Positions 8,697 through 15,847 of a DNA stretch of 64,000 nucleotides are shown here, one piece after another; positions within the stretch are counted from its first letter, which is position 1, and each line of letters opens with the position of its first letter. Origin of the DNA: JADGGM01 sp025449955 (GTDB lineage Bacteria; Gemmatimonadota; Gemmatimonadetes; Gemmatimonadales; Gemmatimonadaceae); the NCBI GenBank assembly GCA_036554285.1, contig DATBNO010000016.1:62001-126000 (forward strand). Reading direction: 5' to 3'. The notes beneath the pieces were generated by a model, which ran no database searches, had not been told where the DNA came from, and was given only the letters and a program-made list of their open reading frames with translations. A program made the translations under genes and the position numbers.

Positions 8697-8804
8697 GATA
8701 CAGGAATCCCGGATCCCGTCGAGTTCATGTCAGGCCGGGTGCAGGTCGTCCCGCCGTCGCACGAGCGACATCGTCACTACTCCTCAGCAGGAGTGCGGAT
8801 AAGC

Positions 8805-9554
8805 ATGCCAGGGTTCGCGGCTCTGGCTTCCCATTGGTGGAAGCCCGTTCTGTTCATCATCCTCGCCGGTCACATCACGAACGTGTGCGTTACGCTGTTT
8901 TTGCACCGTTCGCAGACGCATCGCGGGGTGACGTTCAGCAAGATCGCCGAAGTTCCGATGCGGATTTGGCTGTGGCTCTCGACGTCGATCGTGACGAAGG
9001 AGTGGGTGGCTTGCCACCGCAAGCACCACGCGTTCGCGGACCGAGAGGGCGATCCACACAGTCCGCTGCTCGAGGGACTGCGCAACATCATCATCAAGGG
9101 CGCGTTCTACTATCGGACGGCCATCAAGCAGCCCGGAATGCTCGAGAAGTATGGTAAGGGCACGACCAACGATTGGCTCGAGCGTTACGTCCTCGCCCGC
9201 CTGCCCTGGTTGGGCATCGTGCTGATGTTGGGCATCGACATCTATCTCTTCGGCTTTTTCATTGGACCGCTTGTGTGGGGCGCCCAGATGCTGTGGATCC
9301 CGTTCTGGGCCGCGGGCATCATCAATGGCGTTGGTCACGCGTTGGGTTACCGGAACTTCAACGTCAAGGACGAGAGCCGGAACATCTCGCCCATCGCCAT
9401 CTGGCTGGGCGGCGAAGAGCTCCACAACAACCACCACGCCGATCCGCATTCCGCCAAGTTCAAGGCGAAGTGGTACGAGTTCGATGTGGGCTGGGCGTAC
9501 ATTCGCGTGCTCGAGTTGTTCGGCCTCGCGAAAGTGACGTACGCGCGGGCGTAG
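8805..9554 (+). CDS. acyl-CoA/fatty-acid desaturase
   Basis: 249 aa membrane protein of the delta-9-type desaturase family, which introduces double bonds into acyl chains with a di-iron centre. Three histidine boxes are present: HRSQTH (H34 to H39), HRKHH (near residue 73) and HNNHH (near 209). Hydrophobic segments lie around 14-33, 120-150 and 155-180. ATG 8805 is chosen because CAGGAG lies 11 bases upstream; the reading frame is open to 8727 without a ribosome site. It is shorter than eukaryotic enzymes but normal for the short bacterial group. Adjustment of membrane fluidity is the likely role. Confidence 0.9.
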   Translation: MPGFAALASHWWKPVLFIILAGHITNVCVTLFLHRSQTHRGVTFSKIAEVPMRIWLWLSTSIVTKEWVACHRKHHAFADREGDPHSPLLEGLRNIIIKGAFYYRTAIKQPGMLEKYGKGTTNDWLERYVLARLPWLGIVLMLGIDIYLFGFFIGPLVWGAQMLWIPFWAAGIINGVGHALGYRNFNVKDESRNISPIAIWLGGEELHNNHHADPHSAKFKAKWYEFDVGWAYIRVLELFGLAKVTYARA

Positions 9555-9587
9555 CTCTCCCGCGCCACCGATGCGGGGCGCGACCTC

Positions 9588-9647
9588 CTCGAGAGGGTCT
9601 CGGAACAGGCAGGAAAAGATCGCTATCTTTCCGCAGACTCTCTCGAG
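9588..9647 (+). promoter_or_regulatory. long hairpin covering the ribosome-site region of the YggX-like gene
   Basis: Outer arms 9588-9600 and 9635-9647 pair over 13 positions with one mismatch. An inner stem pairs 9612-9620 with 9625-9632 around CGCT with one bulge. The GAG of the only ribosome-site-like sequence (CGAGG, 9644-9648) before ATG 9658 lies in the 3' arm. It could be the desaturase terminator, an attenuator, or a translation-control hairpin. Structure and placement are seen; the function is inferred. Confidence 0.5.
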
Positions 9648-9657
9648 GCACTGATCA

Positions 9658-9933
9658 ATGGACATCACATGCACCCGCTGCGGCTCCACGCGCGCGGGAT
9701 TCGAGCGCCCACCGTTCCCGGGTGCGATCGGCACGCGCATTCAGGCGGAGATCTGCACGGAATGCTGGGCGCAATGGTTGAAGCAGCAGACGATGCTCAT
9801 CAACCACTACGGGTTGAACCTCATGGACCCGCAAGCGCGGACGTTTCTCACGCGCAACATGGAAGCATTCCTGTTCAAGAGCGGCGCGCAGCAATCGGTG
9901 GACACGACCAAGCAAGGGACCATCGCCTGGTGA
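9658..9933 (+). CDS. yggX: Fe(2+)-trafficking protein, YggX-like, with four-cysteine motif
   Basis: 91 aa cytoplasmic protein. The core matches YggX: PFPGAIGTRIQAEICTECWAQWLKQQTMLINHYGLNLMDPQARTFL can be followed element by element, including WAQW, KQQTMLIN and the NL/LN-DP run. YggX proteins limit oxidative damage to Fe-S clusters. This one differs in carrying C5xxC8 and C33xxC36, a potential zinc or iron knuckle absent from E. coli YggX, which has a single cysteine. Its stop codon overlaps the GTG start of the NagZ-like gene. A large hairpin sits just upstream. Confidence 0.75.
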   Translation: MDITCTRCGSTRAGFERPPFPGAIGTRIQAEICTECWAQWLKQQTMLINHYGLNLMDPQARTFLTRNMEAFLFKSGAQQSVDTTKQGTIAW

Positions 9934-11780
9934 GCCGCATGCGCGGGCCGGGCTCGTGGTGGGCATTGCTGCTCGTCGCGTGCGCCGCGTGCGCCACCGT
10001 AAAGCCTGCGTCGGGGCCGCTCGCGCCTCGTGAATCCATTGCCGGAACGTGCGCGTCCCAGACCACATCTGATGGGTGGGTGAATTGCGCGCTCTCGCAC
10101 ATGACGCTGCGCGACAAAGTCGCGCAGATGGTGTGGCCGCAATTGTACGGCGACTATGTGGCGGCCGATGCGCCGGCATGGCGGCGATTGAGCGGTTTGG
10201 TGCGCGACGATCACGTGGGCGGCTTGATCATGTCGGTGGGCTCGCCGCTCGAGATCGCGGCCAAGCTGAACGCGCTCCAGTCCATGAGCGATCTGCCGCT
10301 TCTGGTGAGCGCGGACCTCGAGGCCGGCGCCGGCTTCCGGGCGCGCGGCGGCTACTTCCTGCCTAACGCAATCGACCTGGGCGGCGCCGTCGTATTCCCG
10401 CCGGAAATGGCGTTAGGCGCGACCGGCGACACCACCCTCGCCCGGGAACAAGGCCGCGCCACGGCCGCGGAGGGCCGCGCGATCGGCATCACGATCGACT
10501 TTTCACCGGTGCTGGACGTGAACAACAATCCGGCGAACCCCGTGATCAACGTGCGGTCGTTCGGCGAAAGGCCGGAATCGGTGGCGGCGATGGGCGTGGC
10601 GTATCTGCATGGCATCGAAGCGGGCGGCATGATCTCCACGGGGAAGCACTTTCCGGGACACGGCGATACCGGAGTCAACTCGCACCTCGCGTTGCCGGTC
10701 GTGAACGCGTCGCGCGCGCGGCTCGACACGGTGGAGCTGGTGCCCTTCCGCGCGGCGATCGACGCCGGCGTGGGCGGCATCATGACCTTCCACGGCGCGA
10801 TGCCGTCGCTCGATTCGAGCGGCGTGCCCGGCACGTTGTCGCCGCTCGTGTTGACCGGATTGCTGCGCGACCAACTGCACTTCAACGGCTTGATCGTGAC
10901 CGACGCGATGGACATGCGCGGCGTGCTCGATCTCTTCGGCGCGCCGGAGGCGATGCAACGGGCGGTGGCCGCGGGCGCCGATGTGCTGCTCATGCCGGCG
11001 GACGTACCTCACGCCATCGACGCGGTCGTGCAGGGCGTCGAGCAAAAACGGTACGACGAAGCGCGAATCACGGAGTCGGCGCGCCGCATCCTGGCGCTCA
11101 AGTGGCGACTGGGCCTGGAGCGGCGCCGCCTGGCGGACGTGGACAGCGCGCGGGCGGTGGTCGGCGATTCGGCGCACCTGGCCCTGGCGGCGGAGATCGC
11201 CGAACGAGCCGTGACGTTGGTGAAAGACTCGTTGAACCAGGTCCCGTTAGGCCGACTGTCTCGTGCGGCGCGGGTGCTGTCCGTGACCTACGCGCACCGC
11301 ACGGATCTGGGCGCCGGCGTCACGTTCGACGCCGAGCTCCGTCGAACCTTCCCGTCGCTCCGAAGCGAGTTCGTGAGCGCCGATGAATCGGCGCCCGACT
11401 ATTGGCGCATTCTGGCGTTGGCCGACTCGGCCGATGTCGTGATTGTGAGCTCCTATTTGGCGGCTGGATCGACGGTGTCGGACCTTTCGGCGCCGCAAGG
11501 ATTTCTGGAGTTCGTGAGTACGTTGGCGCAGCGCGGCGCGCACCCGATCGTCGTGGCGCTCGGCAATCCATACATGCTGCAACAGGTGAGCGAAGTGCCG
11601 GCGTATCTCATCGCGTGGAGCGGCGCTCCGGTGTCGCAGCGCGCGGCGGCGCGTGCGCTGGTGGGCGTGGCGCCGATCGGCGGCCACTTGCCGATCAGCA
11701 TTCCGCCGGTGGCCACGGTCGGCGACGGTTTAGTGCGCGCCGCGCTCACGGCGGCAACGGTTTCTTCGGGCGCCCCGTAG
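9930..11780 (+). CDS. glycoside hydrolase family 3, NagZ-like lipoprotein
   Basis: 616 aa. The frame is open from 9669, but GTG 9930 (overlapping the YggX stop as GTGA) or ATG 9939 puts the start at a lipoprotein signal, MRGPGSWWALLLVACAAC. The GH3 N-terminal barrel has KHFPGHG starting at K239 and the nucleophile Asp325 in VTDAM. The catalytic dyad of NagZ enzymes is normally D-S-H; here it reads N250-S-H252, an apparent Asp-to-Asn change. A C-terminal alpha/beta sandwich domain follows (about 400-600). The family hydrolyses beta-N-acetylglucosaminides in peptidoglycan recycling; a cell-envelope role is likely. The exact substrate is uncertain. Confidence 0.85.
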   Translation: MSRMRGPGSWWALLLVACAACATVKPASGPLAPRESIAGTCASQTTSDGWVNCALSHMTLRDKVAQMVWPQLYGDYVAADAPAWRRLSGLVRDDHVGGLIMSVGSPLEIAAKLNALQSMSDLPLLVSADLEAGAGFRARGGYFLPNAIDLGGAVVFPPEMALGATGDTTLAREQGRATAAEGRAIGITIDFSPVLDVNNNPANPVINVRSFGERPESVAAMGVAYLHGIEAGGMISTGKHFPGHGDTGVNSHLALPVVNASRARLDTVELVPFRAAIDAGVGGIMTFHGAMPSLDSSGVPGTLSPLVLTGLLRDQLHFNGLIVTDAMDMRGVLDLFGAPEAMQRAVAAGADVLLMPADVPHAIDAVVQGVEQKRYDEARITESARRILALKWRLGLERRRLADVDSARAVVGDSAHLALAAEIAERAVTLVKDSLNQVPLGRLSRAARVLSVTYAHRTDLGAGVTFDAELRRTFPSLRSEFVSADESAPDYWRILALADSADVVIVSSYLAAGSTVSDLSAPQGFLEFVSTLAQRGAHPIVVALGNPYMLQQVSEVPAYLIAWSGAPVSQRAAARALVGVAPIGGHLPISIPPVATVGDGLVRAALTAATVSSGAP

Positions 11781-11881
11781 TTCGTGCACGCGATCGGGTT
11801 GACGCTGTGCTCGGGCGCCGGTATCGTCGCGTCCATCAAGATTAGCGGAATTTAGTCTCAAGGCGCTACGAATTCGCGGCC

Positions 11882-11909
11882 TTGACATTAGTCACAATTC
11901 GTGACTAAT
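11882..11909 (+). promoter_or_regulatory. perfect palindrome overlapping a -35 element upstream of nrtR-like gene
   Basis: A consensus TTGACA at 11882-11887 abuts a perfect inverted repeat with 9-bp arms (ATTAGTCAC, 11887-11895; GTGACTAAT, 11901-11909) and a 5-bp spacer. An ACTAAT hexamer at 11904-11909 could serve as the -10. The ATG at 11918 would then lie almost at the transcription start, implying a leaderless mRNA. An operator inside its own regulator's promoter is consistent with autoregulation. Confidence 0.65.
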
Positions 11910-11917
11910 TCGATGCA

Positions 11918-12625
11918 ATGCCTGAACGCCCTGCCTCTGCTTCCGGCCGCGTGTCCGCGCGGCGCCCCGCGCTCTCAGTGGATGTCGTTTCGCTCACGCC
12001 GCATGGCCGACGCCTTACGGTGCTCTTGGTGCGCGTCGGGGATTCGCGGTCGAAGGAGCGCTGGGAGCTGCCGAACGACGCTCCGCGCAGCGACGAAACC
12101 ATCGATGAAGCCGCCGCGCGCGTGGTGCGTCCGACACTTGGCGCGCAGCCGGCGATGCTGGAGCAGGTCGCCGCCTTCGGCGACCGGCGGAGGCATCCAT
12201 CGGACGCAGCGGTGTCGATCGGGTACGTGGCGCTCGTGGCGTCCGGCGCGAGCGCGTCGCTCGGCGGCGACGCGGCGTGGTTCCCTGTGGATGAGCTGCC
12301 GCCGATCGCGCCGCGCCAACGCGCGATCGTGGATGGCGCCATGCACGCGGTGCGCGCGCGGCTGGATCAATTGCCGATCGCGTTCCGGCTACTGCCATCG
12401 ACGTTCACGCTGAGCCAGCTCCAGGAGATCTACGAGCTGCTGCTCGGCCGTCGTCTGCACAAGGCGAGTTTCCGGCGGGCGCTCCACGCGTCATGGTTGG
12501 TCGAGCCGACGGACGAATGGCGCAGCGAGGGACGCGGTCGTCCGGCACAACTTTTCCGGTATGCACCTCGTAAGCGGCGCGGGAGCCGGCGCGGGGTGCG
12601 GTTCGAGGGAGTGAGCGGGACCTGA
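11918..12625 (+). CDS. NrtR-like Nudix-related transcriptional regulator
   Basis: 235 aa. The N-terminal half (about 15-145) is a Nudix fold: VDVVSLTPHGRRLTVLLVRVG, WELPND, then DETIDEAAARVVRPTLG in the Nudix-box position with key acidic residues lost, so hydrolysis is unlikely. The C-terminal half (about 150-235) is the NrtR winged-helix domain, FRLLPSTFTLSQLQEIYELLLGRRLHKASFRRAL. NrtR proteins sense ADP-ribose and repress NAD-biosynthesis or sugar genes. No NAD gene lies beside it; the visible candidate target is its own promoter palindrome. The C-terminal tail is Arg-rich. Confidence 0.85.
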   Translation: MPERPASASGRVSARRPALSVDVVSLTPHGRRLTVLLVRVGDSRSKERWELPNDAPRSDETIDEAAARVVRPTLGAQPAMLEQVAAFGDRRRHPSDAAVSIGYVALVASGASASLGGDAAWFPVDELPPIAPRQRAIVDGAMHAVRARLDQLPIAFRLLPSTFTLSQLQEIYELLLGRRLHKASFRRALHASWLVEPTDEWRSEGRGRPAQLFRYAPRKRRGSRRGVRFEGVSGT

Positions 12626-12728
12626 GGCTGGTCCTCGTGACCGAACCATGACGGGATCGCGACCGGCGCGCGATTGTCGCTCGTGAACTTTTAGTTGCAA
12701 AATGTGTTTAAGGACAAAGGAGTCCACC

Positions 12729-13028
12729 GTGGGACTGGAGACGCGCCACATCACGCTCCGTGATGGTGCCCGCTCGCAAGTCACCGTCATCGCCCGTCTC
12801 GTGTCGGACGACGGCGAGGCCGGACAGGAGAGCGCATGCCTCGTGCTGCGTTTCGAGTGTGCGGTATCGTGTCGCCGGCCGGCGCGGGTCGTAACGGTGC
12901 GTGCGCGGTCGCTTCACGCGGTAGATGAATACGCGCTCCGCAGGCTGGCAGAGGGTGGGAGTATGCCGGCCGCTCCGACGGCTCGCGCGGCGATGGGGCC
13001 ACGACAGCGTGTAGTGACGCGGCGGTAG
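12729..13028 (+). CDS. hypothetical protein, 99 aa
   Basis: GTG 12729 is chosen because AAAGGAG lies 6 bases upstream; the frame is open to 12702 without a ribosome site. The N-terminal half has a regular beta-like pattern (TRHITLRDGARSQVTVIARLVSDDG, SACLVLRFECAV, PARVVTVRARSLHAVDEYALRRLAEGG). The C terminus is basic. No signal peptide or known domain. It is followed at once by a good terminator hairpin, which supports it as a transcribed gene. Confidence 0.55.
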   Translation: MGLETRHITLRDGARSQVTVIARLVSDDGEAGQESACLVLRFECAVSCRRPARVVTVRARSLHAVDEYALRRLAEGGSMPAAPTARAAMGPRQRVVTRR

Positions 13029-13046
13029 AGGGTATTATCTAACGGA

Positions 13047-13079
13047 GAGTGGCGGCGTCCCGCTGGGGCGCCGCCACTC
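13047..13079. terminator. terminator hairpin between convergent small genes
   Basis: Perfect 11-bp arms (GAGTGGCGGCG, 13047-13057, and its complement, 13069-13079) flank an 11-base loop. It lies 18 bases after the plus-strand stop codon and just before the minus-strand stop codon. Confidence 0.65.
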
Positions 13080-13085
13080 GACGCA

Positions 13086-13376
13086 TCATGGGGCTGCGCC
13101 GGACGCTGTGTCGCGTTTGAGGCGCCGCGCCTGCCAGATGAGGAGGCCGCGCGCCACGGCGACGTTGTCCGCCGCAATCTCATAGAGCGTGCGGAACGCG
13201 GCCGACTGGGTGGGCGCGCTGATTTCAGCGATCACAGGCGGCGTATGGCCTTCGCGCCGGCGCGAGTCGCTTCGCCGCTCGACCGCGAGCCGGCACGATA
13301 CGGCCGACCCATCGCCGCTCGTGGCTTCGATCGTCACCACGCCGCCACCAGGCAGCTCACGCAGATACAGGAACAC
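13086..13376 (-). CDS. hypothetical protein, 96 aa
   Basis: The only start is GTG 13376, because a stop codon lies five codons upstream. The sequence MFLYLRELPGGGVVTIEATSG and EISAPTQSAAFRTLYEIAADNVAVARGLLIWQARRL suggests a beta hairpin followed by a helix. It follows the LigD-type polymerase gene on the same strand with a 49-base gap and may be co-transcribed. No family recognised. Confidence 0.5.
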   Translation of the reverse strand: MFLYLRELPGGGVVTIEATSGDGSAVSCRLAVERRSDSRRREGHTPPVIAEISAPTQSAAFRTLYEIAADNVAVARGLLIWQARRLKRDTASGAAP

Positions 13377-13425
13377 GGTACTCGACCATCACGGAAAGGA
13401 TGCGGTGGATCGCCTGCCTAACGCG

Positions 13426-14484
13426 TTAGCGGATACCGGCTGTGGTACGCCGCCGTTTGTCCGCGGGTACGGAGGCGTCGCGAACGGCAGACGCGGAATT
13501 GCCTTGCTTGAGTCCGGTGCGCCAGAGATCGCCCACGCGATCGAGGCGGTCCGGCATCGTGGACGTCGTGAACTCGCGCGGATCGAGCGAATCGTCGACT
13601 TCATCCCATTTCAGCGGAGCTGATACCGTAGCATCGGGTTTGGCGCGAACCGAGTACGCCGACGCCACGCTCTTACCGCGCGCATTTTGCAAGCAGTCGA
13701 CATACACCGCACCGCGCGGGCGGTTCTCCAGAGCGCGCTCCACCGTCGTCTGTCGCGCGTGCTGTTCGACCACGCGCGCTGCGGCGGCCTGCGCCGTAGC
13801 GATCGCGACGTGAAACGATGTCGAGCGCGGCAGTGGGATCGCGATGTGGATGCCGCGCGAGCCGGATGTCTTGGGCACGGAATGGAGACCCAGGTCCGAG
13901 AGCGTTTCTTCGAGCCATCGCGCGACGCGCACGATGAGCTTGAACGGCGCCGACGGACCGGGATCGAGATCGATGATCGCGTAGTCGGGCGTGTCGAGCG
14001 AACCGACACGCGACATCCAGGGATCGATCGAGATGCAGCCCAGTTGGACCAGGTGCAGCACGGTCGGAAGATCGCCGCCCACGAATCGGCGCTGCGCTTC
14101 GCCCTGCGCGGCGACATTCTCGACGCGTACGCCGTCAGGCACCGACTCGGGAGCGTTCTGTTGAAAGAACAGCTCGCCGCCGACACCATCGGGCGTGCGC
14201 TTGAGTACGAGCGGGCGATCGGCGATGGTGGGCAACATGAAGGGGGCGACGCGCGTGTAGTAGCGCATCACGTCACCCTTGGTCACGCCGACGTCGGCGA
14301 AGAAGACTTTGTCGAGGTGCGATACCTCGAGAGATCGGCCCGGTGCGATGTCGATCGATCCGGAGCCGCCGTCGTGCTCTATGGTCTCGAGTGCGGAGAG
14401 AATGGACGCACGACTCGCCTTGCCTCGTGGCGCACGAGGCGCCGAGCGTCGCGGGCGGACCGTGCGTGAGCGGCGAGCGGGCAT
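13426..14484 (-). CDS. LigD-type polymerase (NHEJ primase-polymerase domain protein)
   Basis: 352 aa. It matches the archaeo-eukaryotic primase-like polymerase domain of bacterial LigD, which fills gaps and adds nucleotides during non-homologous end joining. Seen: VTKGDVMRYYTRVAPFMLPTIADRPLVLKRTPDGV, FFQQNAPE, catalytic acids D172 and D174 in IIDLDPG, and TSGSRGIHIAIPL. The ligase and phosphoesterase domains of full LigD are absent, so this is a stand-alone polymerase module. The first 25 residues are Arg-rich. No Ku or ligase gene lies in the window. The start is ATG 14484. Confidence 0.88.
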   Translation of the reverse strand: MPARRSRTVRPRRSAPRAPRGKASRASILSALETIEHDGGSGSIDIAPGRSLEVSHLDKVFFADVGVTKGDVMRYYTRVAPFMLPTIADRPLVLKRTPDGVGGELFFQQNAPESVPDGVRVENVAAQGEAQRRFVGGDLPTVLHLVQLGCISIDPWMSRVGSLDTPDYAIIDLDPGPSAPFKLIVRVARWLEETLSDLGLHSVPKTSGSRGIHIAIPLPRSTSFHVAIATAQAAAARVVEQHARQTTVERALENRPRGAVYVDCLQNARGKSVASAYSVRAKPDATVSAPLKWDEVDDSLDPREFTTSTMPDRLDRVGDLWRTGLKQGNSASAVRDASVPADKRRRTTAGIR

Positions 14485-14580
14485 GCGATCTCCAACCAGG
14501 AAGAGCGTGCGCGGTCATGCGTAGCATCGCCGTGTTCGTTGCACAAGATGTGCTAACGAATCGAGACGGATTCAAAACGA

Positions 14581-14608
14581 AAAGCTCCGGCCATCCGGCC
14601 GGAGCTTT
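14581..14608 (-). terminator. intrinsic terminator of the cold-shock gene
   Basis: Twelve-bp perfect arms (AAAGCTCCGGCC at 14581-14592 and complement at 14597-14608) with a 4-base loop. Read on the minus strand, the stem is followed by a T-rich tract (TTTTCGTTTTG). It lies 26 bases beyond the stop codon of the csp gene. Confidence 0.85.
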
Positions 14609-14633
14609 CGCGTTGGGGCGCTTGGGAGCGGGA

Positions 14634-14840
14634 TCAGAGCTTCTGCACCTCAGATGCCTGCGGGCCCTTCTGGCCCTGCACGATTTCGAATTCGACTTGG
14701 TCGCCTTCAGCGAGCGACTTGAAGCCGTTGCCTTGAATCGCGCTGAAATGGACGAAGACGTCTGGGCCGCCCTCACGCGAGATGAAGCCGTACCCTTTTG
14801 CGTCGTTGAACCACTTCACGGTGCCCGTAATGCGAGACAT
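14634..14840 (-). CDS. cold-shock protein (CspA family)
   Basis: 68 aa single cold-shock domain, an RNA chaperone that melts secondary structure. RNP1 (KGYGFISREG) and RNP2 (VFVHFSAI) are both intact, and the length is normal for the family. ATG 14840 follows a purine-rich GAGGTAAGG ribosome site. It has a long, structured upstream leader and its own terminator, so it is probably monocistronic. Confidence 0.95.
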   Translation of the reverse strand: MSRITGTVKWFNDAKGYGFISREGGPDVFVHFSAIQGNGFKSLAEGDQVEFEIVQGQKGPQASEVQKL

Positions 14841-15000
14841 GGTACCTTACCTCTCCCCCTGTATGGGGCGAAACTGTGATGCGTGATCCCGCTCGAGAGA
14901 CTGAAACCACCACGTGATTTCAGAGCCTGCCCAACGGCGATCGGAGGACGAGCCGCAATCTAAACATCCGATTTTACGGATGCCACGGCGGCTATACCCA
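14841..15000 (-). promoter_or_regulatory. leader region of the cold-shock gene with hairpin
   Basis: On the minus strand a TAGATT -10-like hexamer near 14955-14960 lies about 115 bases upstream of the start codon. The leader contains a hairpin with 10-bp arms (14901-14910/14914-14923, one mismatch, 3-base loop). Long structured leaders are typical of cold-inducible csp genes. Here only the hairpin is directly seen; the rest is inference. Confidence 0.35.
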
Positions 15001-15118
15001 ATACTTCATGAATCGGGCCACGCATCGGATTGATGCGACGTGAATTACGTCGAGAATCATCAGCGCGGCCGTTGGCCGGCGGCGCGGAAAGACGGACGCG
15101 AGAGTCTTTCGGGGCGAG

Positions 15119-15328
15119 CTAAGCGGCGCCGGCGATGTAGCGCGCGATGCGACCGCAGTTCGCGCAACGCAGCGTCACGTGTGAGCGCGGAGGAGGAGGA
15201 CTGGAATCTGGATCACGCACGATGTCGCCGGAGCAAGACGGACAACTGAGCGGCATTCCGCTGCGATCGTGTGAGATGAGCTGAAGCGCTTGGGCGGGGT
15301 TGTACGTGGCCGGACGTGGCTTGCGCAT
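15119..15328 (-). CDS. small zinc-ribbon protein, 69 aa
   Basis: ATG 15328 is chosen because TGGAGGA lies 6 bases upstream; the frame extends to 15427 without support. Two CxxC pairs, CPSC near residue 25 and CANC near 55, are separated by about 28 residues, a rubredoxin/zinc-ribbon arrangement. The intervening DSSPPPPRSH is a flexible loop. The short C-terminal helix has GRIARYI. There is no partner domain. The function is unknown, and metal-binding nucleic-acid or protein interaction is a guess. Confidence 0.65.
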   Translation of the reverse strand: MRKPRPATYNPAQALQLISHDRSGMPLSCPSCSGDIVRDPDSSPPPPRSHVTLRCANCGRIARYIAGAA

Positions 15329-15622
15329 TGAAGTCCTCCAGAGTGACACACAGCGGCATCCGTCGGCCGGGGCGGACGCCGATCGAGCACGGATCGCCTG
15401 GGCAACCCGTTCACCTCCTCGTCTCACTAGTAGAAACGCTCTTCGCCGCGAGAACGTTGTCGCGCGAGCGAGCTGCGGACTACGGGAGGGATGGGTCCGG
15501 CGTCGATCGGGTGCGAATACGCGCCGCCCGAGAGCCGATCACCCGCTTGGTACATGCTACACGCCGGAAAGTTCCACCGGCCGTATCCGGTGTGGTCGAG
15601 TTAGCCGGTTATACGTCGGCCA
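15329..15622. other. intergenic region of 294 bp, no gene seen
   Basis: It lies between two minus-strand zinc-ribbon genes. Open frames here lack ribosome sites and family resemblance. Short inverted repeats such as CCGGAAAGTTCCACCGG are present, but I cannot build a tRNA cloverleaf or a known riboswitch. It probably holds the promoter of the 69-aa zinc-ribbon gene. Confidence 0.4.
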
Positions 15623-15844
15623 CTAGCTCACATAGACGATCTCACCTTCGTCGTCGATGCCGAGCTCTTGTTGCATCCCGCAGACGCCGCAGATCTTCAC
15701 CGCGTGCCAGGCTTCGCCGAGCTCTTGTCGCAATGCCGGACTCGCCGGTTTGATCGTGAGCTTCTTGTAGCTGTACTCGCCACAGTTCTCGCACGCGTGC
15801 GCTTTGGCGATTCGCTCGGCGCGATCGCGGGAGATTTTGGCCAA
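15623..15844 (-). CDS. small zinc-finger protein, 73 aa
   Basis: 73 aa with CENCGEYSYKKLTIKPASP and KICGVCGMQQELGIDDEGEIVYV: two CxxC knuckles about 34 residues apart form a probable zinc ribbon. The N-terminal helix is basic (KISRDRAERIAKAHA). The gene begins 3 bases after the stop codon of the SPFH protein gene, so they are likely in one operon. No function is assignable. Confidence 0.75.
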   Translation of the reverse strand: MAKISRDRAERIAKAHACENCGEYSYKKLTIKPASPALRQELGEAWHAVKICGVCGMQQELGIDDEGEIVYVS

Positions 15845-15847
15845 CGC

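Noticed and set aside
15405..15622. Possible structured RNA or tRNA in the gap between zinc-ribbon genes
   Set aside because: Short complementary stretches exist, but no cloverleaf, conserved TpsiC-like loop or known riboswitch core could be assembled.
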